From the NCBI GenBank assembly GCA_003611875.1, contig RAYY01000029.1:1-64000 (forward strand): 64,000 bases of DNA. Direction: 5' to 3'. Every line of letters begins with the position of its first letter. Positions within the stretch are counted from its first letter, which is position 1. A model generated the notes under the pieces. It was not told where the DNA came from and ran no database searches. It worked only from the letters and a program-made list of their open reading frames with translations. Made by a program: the position numbers and the translations under genes. Of the stretch, positions 59,261 through 64,000 are shown in pieces. The DNA comes from a bacterium D16-56. GTDB lineage: Bacteria > Bacillota > Clostridia > Lachnospirales > Lachnospiraceae.

Positions 59261-59780
59261 ATCCCACCCCTGTACTTTCCAGATTCTTTTTATAAATCTC
59301 CAATTCATAAGTTTTCCCACTGCGCTGGTCTGTCCTCCGCTCCGAATGCTGATAAGTCAATCCACAGGATAAGGCCAGTGCCCTTGAAGCAAGATTCCCT
59401 GCCCGTGTAGAATAATAAAATTCCTGCCCGTCTAAAGAAATACAGTATTCCATCAATAAACGCAATATCTGTTTTCCATATCCCCTTCCCACATACTCCG
59501 GCCCCAGGGCAATACCAGTCTCATGAAAAATATGCGGCTCTGTTTCCTCCACTCCGGCAAAACCAATGGCCTGCCCGCTGCCCCTCTCATAGACCAGCCA
59601 CGCGTCATGGGTTTCCTGCCATGCAATCGTCCTCTGTATCCTCTCCCTGGCCCCATCCTCATCAGCCGTCACTTTCCATACCATATATTCTGCTGTTTCC
59701 GGCCTTGACCAGACATTCCGGTATATCGATCTCCAATCCTCATATTTTGCCTTTCCAAGAATAATATCTTCTGTCTCCAT
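59247..59780 (-). CDS. GNAT acetyltransferase
   Basis: 177 residues from ATG 59780 (METEDIILGKAKYEDWRSIY), where homology begins and GAAGGAAGG precedes. ATG 59798 and ATG 59810, the latter overlapping the stop of the MBL relic, are alternatives. GNAT marks: WLVYERGSGQAIGFAGVEE, ETGIALGPEYVGRGYGKQIL, and AGNLASRALALSCGLTY. Substrate unknown. Leads the GNAT-DUF6194-CAT group. Confidence 0.85.
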   Translation of the reverse strand: METEDIILGKAKYEDWRSIYRNVWSRPETAEYMVWKVTADEDGARERIQRTIAWQETHDAWLVYERGSGQAIGFAGVEETEPHIFHETGIALGPEYVGRGYGKQILRLLMEYCISLDGQEFYYSTRAGNLASRALALSCGLTYQHSERRTDQRSGKTYELEIYKKNLESTGVGYEAG

Positions 59781-59809
59781 CCTTCCTTCGTCCCTCATAA
59801 ACACCCCCA

Positions 59810-59935
59810 TCACAGCCAGACCGCCCAGTCTCCGTAATCAAAAGTCCTGCTCCCATGACGCAGTTTCCCGCCCTCCTTCAATCCCCGGAAAGCATCTCTT
59901 ATACATATCCTATCAACAGTAAACCATTGATTCAT
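59810..59935 (-). pseudogene. MBL-fold hydrolase reduced to both ends
   Basis: AGGAGGGAACAG precedes ATG 59935; 41 codons read MNQWFTVDRI and then CIRDAFRGLKEGGKLRHGSR TFDYGDWAVWL in two parts. The first ten residues match the start of MBL-fold hydrolases and the rest their C-terminus, so about 200 codons, including the HxHxDH site, were lost in frame. TGA overlaps a GNAT ATG, keeping translation coupling. Confidence 0.65.
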
Positions 59936-59983
59936 CTGTTCCCTCCTGAAAATCTTTATCCCTTTCCACCTGCACCCAGCCTA

Positions 59984-60000
59984 TGGGACAAAATGTCCCA
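59984..60000. promoter_or_regulatory. Inverted repeat upstream of MBL relic
   Basis: TGGGACA-AAA-TGTCCCA, perfect 7-bp arms; possible operator for the GNAT-DUF6194-CAT transcript. Confidence 0.5.
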
Positions 60001-60078
60001 AACCTCTGGACACCGTGACTATATGTGTGGCCACACTCATCCATTTTTAAGGGCCGCTCTTTTCTCAAAATCGAAATG

Positions 60079-60111
60079 GGCGGGAAAGCCATTTTAGGGC
60101 TTTCCCGCCTT
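60079..60111. terminator. GC-rich hairpin
   Basis: GGCGGGAAAGCC (60,079-60,090) and GGCTTTCCCGCC (60,098-60,109), 7-nt loop, then TT only. Confidence 0.6.
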
Positions 60112-60123
60112 GATTACCCATCA

Positions 60124-60279
60124 GCAAAGACGGGCAGGAAGAAAGCGGCAAAGGCCAATCCCAAAATCACTGCCCTGCAAGTGGAACTTGCCCATGTGGA
60201 CGGTGAAATTGAAAAGCTGCTGGGCATATCAGCGCCTGTCAGACCGTTACCTTGTGTAGTTCCTTGTAAACTGACCTAA
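60124..60279 (+). pseudogene. Large serine recombinase fragment
   Basis: Reads AKTGRKKAAKANPKITALQV then ELAHVDGEIEKLLGI before drifting to a stop at 60279. This is the coiled-coil part of TnpX-like large serine recombinases of clostridial transposons. No catalytic domain remains. Between 60,280 and 60,486 I see only an inverted repeat TGTGGCA/TGCCACA (arms near 60,453 and 60,480). Confidence 0.6.
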
Positions 60280-60486
60280 TTCCTCCTTAAAATAATTGTA
60301 ATGAACAAAGAACGGACAACCCAAGGAGGGAGGGCTGCTTACACCAAATCGGTGCGACTGGACTACTTACCAGTTCTGCAAGATTGACTTACGTTGTGTT
60401 TTTATCTTTGCTCCTATATATTACCACATAACCGCCTATTTTTCCATAAAAATGTGGCAATCCGCTTGATATTGCGAACTGCCACA

Positions 60487-60800
60487 TTACTGCCTTTCCC
60501 TTATCTGCATTAACTTACATGGTGCCAGCATCATGTTCAAATCATTACTAAGGAAATATTCTATCTGTTTTCAGACCAATTCCACCATTAAACTTTCAAT
60601 AATTCAGAAATCACATCGTCCGAAAACCGTTTTCGTATCGGTTTTGCAGGAACACCTCCAACAATCGTATAAGGCGATACATCTTTTGTAACAACTGCTC
60701 GTGTCCCAATAACCGCTCCATCACCAATTGTTACACCAGATAGAATAACTGCTTCAAAGCCAATCCAAACATCATTGCCGATTACAATATATTCCCCGAC
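60487..60800 (-). pseudogene. CatB/Vat-type acyltransferase relic
   Basis: Left-handed beta-helix acetyltransferase remnant: [58 protein letters not shown]. Then TAA stands where Glu is expected, followed by WWNWS, and a one-base shift later KQIEYFLSNDLNMMLAP to TAA 60487. So it has one nonsense and one frameshift change, and the N-terminal half is missing. The intact family inactivates chloramphenicol or streptogramin A. Confidence 0.75.
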
Positions 60801-60884
60801 AAACTTTAATACAATCAAAACGGATACGAAAAAAGCGAGTACCACATCAAAAGGTGTGCATACCCGCTTCTCATTCCCATATTC

Positions 60885-61127
60885 TCAGTACATATCACCC
60901 AAAATGAACCCCCTCCAAGGCCGCCCATTTACAGATTCGGATACCACCGCAGACTGGGTCATTCCAAGCTTCTCTGCCAGATCGCTGACATGCGCATCCT
61001 GCTCCATTAAAAGAAGCAGGATACGAATACGGGTAGTGTTCCCCAGCATCTTAAAAAATTCAGTTAAAATGTACAGATTGCTTTCTTTAAGCCCTGCGTA
61101 AGGTTGACTGTCCTGATATTCGGCCAA
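60885..61127 (-). pseudogene. ArsR-family metal regulator, truncated
   Basis: 80 residues. Normal ArsR/SmtB start (ESNLYILTEFFKMLGNTTRI, ILLLLMEQDAHVSDLAEKLG) up to MTQSAV in the recognition helix, then an unrelated tail (VSESVNGRPWRGFILGDMY). The usual SHQLKxLxxxxLV and wing are gone, so DNA binding should be lost. Sits 16 bp after the P-type ATPase, its expected operon position. Confidence 0.8.
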
Positions 61128-61143
61128 AGGAACCCCTCCTTCC

Positions 61144-63159
61144 TTACAGCTTTTTCACAAACAGGCAGCGGATCGCATTCAGCACTGCAAGAATCATAAC
61201 ACCCACATCCGCAAAAATCGCCAGATACATATTCGCAATTCCCACTGCCCCTAACGCAAGGCAGGCAAACTTTACAACAAGCGCCATCACAATATTCTGA
61301 TAGACAATCCGCAGACACTTTCTTGAAATCTTGATGGCTTTTGCAATCTTCATCGGGTCATCATCCATCAGTACAATATCCGCCGCTTCGATTGCCGCAT
61401 CGGAACCCATTGCTCCCATAGCGATACCAATATCCGCTCTGGAAAGCACCGGGGCGTCATTGATACCGTCACCCACAAACGCCAGCTTTGCCTTGCCCTG
61501 CTTCACCCGCAGAAGTTCTTCCACTTTTTCAACCTTATCTGCCGGCAGAAGCTCGCTGTAAACCTCGTCAATCCCAAGAGAGGAAGCAACCTGATTTGCC
61601 ACTTTCTTTGCATCGCCCGTCAACATGACAGTCTTATCAACGCCTGCTTTCTTTAATTCCGAAATCGCCGCTTTAGAATGAGGTTTGATAATATCGGAAA
61701 TCACGATATGACCGGCATATTTCCCACCCACTGCCATGTGTATAATCGTTCCGGTCTGGTGGCAGTCTTGATAAGGAATATTCAGGTGTTTCATCAGTTT
61801 ATCGTTCCCGGCTGCAACCTCCATGCCGTCTACTTTCGCAGTCACGCCGTTTCCGCTGATCTCCTGTATATCCGATACACGGGTTCTGTCAATCTCTTTC
61901 CCGTATGCCCGCTGTAAGCTCTTGCTGATGGGGTGGGAAGATGCGCTCTCTGCAAGAGCCGCATACTCCAGCAGCTTTTCATTCTCAATGGTAGAATGGT
62001 GAATCCCGTTTACCTCAAAGACTCCTTTTGTCATGGTTCCGGTTTTGTCGAAAACAACATACTTTGTCTGGGAGAGGATTTCCAGATAGTTGGAACCTTT
62101 CACCAGCACACCCTCCTTGCTTGCGCCTCCAATTCCCGCAAAGAAACTCAATGGGATACTGATTACAAGTGCACAAGGGCAGCTGATAACGAGGAATGTC
62201 AACGCCCGGTAAATCCACACACCCCAGTCCGCAGACAATCCCATAAAAAGCATACGAACAACAGGTGGAAGGAAAGCCAGCGCCAAAGCCGCATAGCAGA
62301 CGGCAGGCGTATATATTTTTGCAAATTTCGAGATAAAATCTTCTGATTTTGATTTGCGGGAACTTGCATTTTCCACCAAATCCAAAATCTTGGAAACCGT
62401 GGATTCCCCAAACTCCTTGGTGGTCTGTATCTTCAATACACCAGTCATGCTGATACATCCGCTGATTACTTCGTCACCAACCTTTGCCTCCCTCGGCAGA
62501 CTTTCCCCGGTCAGCGCACTGGTATTCAGGCTGGAATTGCCCTCAACAATCATACCGTCAATCGGCACTTTCTCTCCCGGCTGGACAACAATCACGCTGC
62601 CAATCCCTACTTCATCCGGGTCTGCCTGCTCTAACTTTCCGTTCCTCTCTACATTTGCATAATCGGGACGGATATCCATCAGGCTACTGATATTGCGGCG
62701 GCTCTTTCCAACCGCATATCCCTGGAACCACTCCCCAATCTGGTAAAACAGCATGACAGCAATGGCTTCCAGATACTCGCCATTCTCATAAATAGCCAGA
62801 GCCATTGCTCCAATCGTAGCCACTGCCATCAAAAAACTCTCGTCAAATACCTGACGGTTTTTAATGCCCTTTGCAGCTTTCCTCAGAATGTCATATCCGA
62901 TAATCAGATAGTCAACCAGATAGCACCCAAAACGAAGCCATCTTCCTGCGGATGGGAATAAATATTCGCAAGCCGTATCAAACATCTCTGCGGAAATAAA
63001 CTGGAGAGCCAATAAGATTCCGGCGCTGATTAAAATACGAATCATCATAACCCGTTGCTTTTTTGTCATACCATCCTTGCGGCTGCCGACAAAAATAAGA
63101 AGTACGGCAGCCATTATAATAACCACTGTCAGCAATATGCTGATTACTAATTCCTGCAT
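61144..63159 (-). CDS. Zn/Cd/Pb-type P1B ATPase
   Basis: 671 residues from ATG 63159 (AAAGGAGTTTTTACC upstream). Heavy-metal exporter: actuator TGES (LTGESLPREAKVG), CPC in SCPCALVISIPLSF, phosphorylated Asp in FDKTGTMTKG, HP motif ASSHPIS, GDGINDAPVLSRADIGIAMG. The CPC with later Lys (VLVKGSNYLE region) and Asp fit the ZntA/CadA group. No N-terminal metal-binding domain; that is a separate gene just upstream. It pumps Zn, Cd or Pb out of the cell. Confidence 0.93.
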   Translation of the reverse strand: MQELVISILLTVVIIMAAVLLIFVGSRKDGMTKKQRVMMIRILISAGILLALQFISAEMFDTACEYLFPSAGRWLRFGCYLVDYLIIGYDILRKAAKGIKNRQVFDESFLMAVATIGAMALAIYENGEYLEAIAVMLFYQIGEWFQGYAVGKSRRNISSLMDIRPDYANVERNGKLEQADPDEVGIGSVIVVQPGEKVPIDGMIVEGNSSLNTSALTGESLPREAKVGDEVISGCISMTGVLKIQTTKEFGESTVSKILDLVENASSRKSKSEDFISKFAKIYTPAVCYAALALAFLPPVVRMLFMGLSADWGVWIYRALTFLVISCPCALVISIPLSFFAGIGGASKEGVLVKGSNYLEILSQTKYVVFDKTGTMTKGVFEVNGIHHSTIENEKLLEYAALAESASSHPISKSLQRAYGKEIDRTRVSDIQEISGNGVTAKVDGMEVAAGNDKLMKHLNIPYQDCHQTGTIIHMAVGGKYAGHIVISDIIKPHSKAAISELKKAGVDKTVMLTGDAKKVANQVASSLGIDEVYSELLPADKVEKVEELLRVKQGKAKLAFVGDGINDAPVLSRADIGIAMGAMGSDAAIEAADIVLMDDDPMKIAKAIKISRKCLRIVYQNIVMALVVKFACLALGAVGIANMYLAIFADVGVMILAVLNAIRCLFVKKL

Positions 63160-63180
63160 GGTAAAAACTCCTTTCAAAAT

Positions 63181-63198
63181 ATACTTAATTATTTAATT
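63181..63198. repeat. AT-rich inverted repeat, copy 1
   Basis: ATACTTAATTATTTAATT in the ATPase leader; inverted 17/18 match at 63,527-63,544. Candidate ArsR-type operator. Confidence 0.6.
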
Positions 63199-63207
63199 AT
63201 TCCTGAT

Positions 63208-63251
63208 AAAAAAGACACCCCAAAACTGCAGCTGGGCATTTTAAGGGTGTC
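63208..63251 (-). terminator. Terminator between HMA gene and ATPase
   Basis: Minus strand GACACCC ... GGGTGTC (63,251-63,245 and 63,220-63,214) with extra inner pairing, then TTTTTT. Partial read-through would favour the HMA protein. Confidence 0.65.
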
Positions 63252-63274
63252 ATTCCATCACTGGCTGCTGCCGC

Positions 63275-63493
63275 TTAAAGGAAAATCTCGCAGTCCGGCT
63301 CCACTTTCTTGCAGGCATCCAACACGTTCTTCATAACATCCTTCGGCTCCTGCCCCTCGTCAAATTCCACAATCATCTTCTGTGTCATAAAATTGACGGT
63401 TGCGCTCTGTACGCCAGCGGTCTTGCGGGCCGCATCCTCCATCAGATTGGCACAGTTGGCACAGTCTACCTCGATCTTGTAAGTCTTTTTCAT
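63275..63493 (-). CDS. Stand-alone HMA metal-binding protein
   Basis: 72 residues. Heavy-metal-associated fold with the DCxxC site in KIEVDCANCANLMEDAA, the Zn/Cd-type form, and beta-alpha-beta-beta-alpha-beta spacing (ATVNFMTQKMIVEFD). Probably the detached N-terminal domain or metallochaperone of the P-ATPase that follows. AAGGAGGACTTTTCCA precedes the ATG. Confidence 0.92.
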   Translation of the reverse strand: MKKTYKIEVDCANCANLMEDAARKTAGVQSATVNFMTQKMIVEFDEGQEPKDVMKNVLDACKKVEPDCEIFL

Positions 63494-63526
63494 TGGAAAA
63501 GTCCTCCTTGCTATTTTCTGTTTTCA

Positions 63527-63544
63527 AATTTAATAATTAAGTAT
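63527..63544. repeat. AT-rich inverted repeat, copy 2
   Basis: Minus strand ATACTTAATTATTAAATT, 22 bp downstream of the HMA promoter -10. Inverse of the copy at 63,181-63,198. Confidence 0.6.
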
Positions 63545-63565
63545 TTATTTAATCATTATGGTTGC

Positions 63566-63594
63566 AGTATAATACACAAAAAGGCACTGGTCAA
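63566..63594 (-). promoter_or_regulatory. Promoter of HMA-ATPase operon
   Basis: TTGACC (63,594-63,589), 17-bp spacer, TATACT (63,571-63,566). Confidence 0.85.
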
Positions 63595-63676
63595 TACCTC
63601 TCAGGCATTCCCTCCCAAATGGGCGAAAAGTATTTCCATTTGGGCGAAATGCAAACGAAAAAGAAAGGAAAGCAAT

Positions 63677-63841
63677 ATGGACAATATGAACCTTCTCATG
63701 GTAAATGCTGCTATAACCTCCTTCACTGATATGGTTTATATTTTCAAAATCCTACGCTTACGGAACCCACAGAAAAAATTGATGCGGACAATTATATACC
63801 ATATAGGCAGGAGGAAAGAAAATTGGATAAGATCATCTTAG
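63677..63841 (+). CDS. 54-aa small ORF of a mobile element
   Basis: ATG 63677 follows GAAAGGAAAGCAAT. 54 residues: hydrophobic start (MDNMNLLMVNAAITSFTDMV) and basic end (RRKENWIRSS). Overlaps the next small ORF by 19 nt. Its position ahead of a DUF932 gene suggests a plasmid/ICE accessory gene. No function known. Confidence 0.45.
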   Translation: MDNMNLLMVNAAITSFTDMVYIFKILRLRNPQKKLMRTIIYHIGRRKENWIRSS

Positions 63842-63900
63842 CAGTATTAAGCCTGATTGCAGTTGTCGTAAGCGAGGTTTTAACAGATGGTGAAGATTGA
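63823..63900 (+). CDS. 25-aa membrane peptide
   Basis: AGGAGGAAAGAAAA precedes TTG 63823; 25 residues MDKIILAVLSLIAVVVSEVL then TDGED. One hydrophobic helix. Perfect ribosome binding site and mobile-element context support it; very short, so tentative. Confidence 0.5.
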   Translation: MDKIILAVLSLIAVVVSEVLTDGED

Positions 63901-63931
63901 ACCGTATCAGAAAAGCGAGGAGGAAATGAAT

Positions 63932-64000
63932 ATGGCAGCAATGGTTGAAACAATGTTCAGCGTAAGGGAGAAGCCTTGGCACGGCCTCGGCGAAATTATC
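63932..64000 (+). CDS. DUF932 family protein, start only
   Basis: GAGGAGGAAATGAAT precedes ATG 63932; the first 23 codons (MAAMVETMFSVREKPWHGLG then EII) match the highly conserved N-terminus of DUF932 plasmid/phage-like proteins. The rest lies beyond the right edge. Marks the start of another mobile-type gene block. Confidence 0.85.
   Translation, partial: MAAMVETMFSVREKPWHGLGEII

Overview
The window looks like a piece of a Lachnospiraceae (Clostridium cluster XIVa-type) chromosome: a spore-forming, chemotactic gut Firmicute. The host signs are spoIID/spoIIQ, a cotJABC-type spore coat operon, glycogen phosphorylase, a T-box-controlled ileS, pncB, and a cheA-cheW-cheR-cheB cluster with three chemoreceptors, all with strong AAGGAGG-type ribosome binding sites.

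1-19,090: the right-hand part of a prophage or phage-like element integrated at the 3' end of a tRNA-Ala(CGC) gene. Its left end lies outside the window, and no structural genes are visible. Positions 1-11,350 are a GC-richer, minus-strand replication module: small proteins, a Q/P-rich protein, DUF2800 nuclease-like protein, DUF2815 ssDNA-binding-like protein, family A DNA polymerase, VirE-like primase-helicase, VRR-NUC nuclease, SNF2-like helicase and a partial gene. From about 11,350 to 18,985 the DNA becomes AT-rich and holds the control region: a mosaic of tiny genes, three separate divergent HTH switches stacked in a row (operator regions at 13.3-13.5, 14.7-14.8 and 15.6-15.8 kb), a coiled-coil protein, an ImmA-like protease, a Uma2-family nuclease and a tyrosine integrase. 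A 19-24 bp repeat sits near the module boundaries. This stacked, repeat-bounded switch array is the most unusual part of the window.

19,091-49,231: mostly host chromosome. Two tRNAs; a GntR-family regulator with a gluconate 5-dehydrogenase-like SDR; a 40-cysteine protein divergent from cotJA-cotJB-cotJC; spoIIQ and spoIID; glgP; ileS with T-box; pncB; a secreted repeat protein; three chemoreceptors (one with a likely extracellular CZB domain); cheA-W-R-B plus a C39-like membrane-anchored protease; and two tandem GT2-TPR glycosyltransferases.

49,521-63,594: a decayed resistance/mobile-element island. It holds acetyltransferases (one truncated), a frameshifted ICE-type sigma factor relic, an ABC exporter with a swapped ATPase tail and a frameshifted FtsX permease, a VanRS-like two-component system whose kinase has Tyr where the phospho-acceptor His should be, a TetR regulator with a perfect 31-bp operator and an internally deleted MFS pump, a CatA-like acetyltransferase, a DUF6194 protein, a GNAT, an internally deleted MBL-fold gene, fragments of a large serine recombinase and of a CatB/Vat-type acyltransferase, a truncated ArsR regulator, and an intact-looking HMA protein plus Zn/Cd-type P-ATPase. 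The last 330 bases begin another mobile-type gene set (two small ORFs and the start of a DUF932 gene) on the plus strand.
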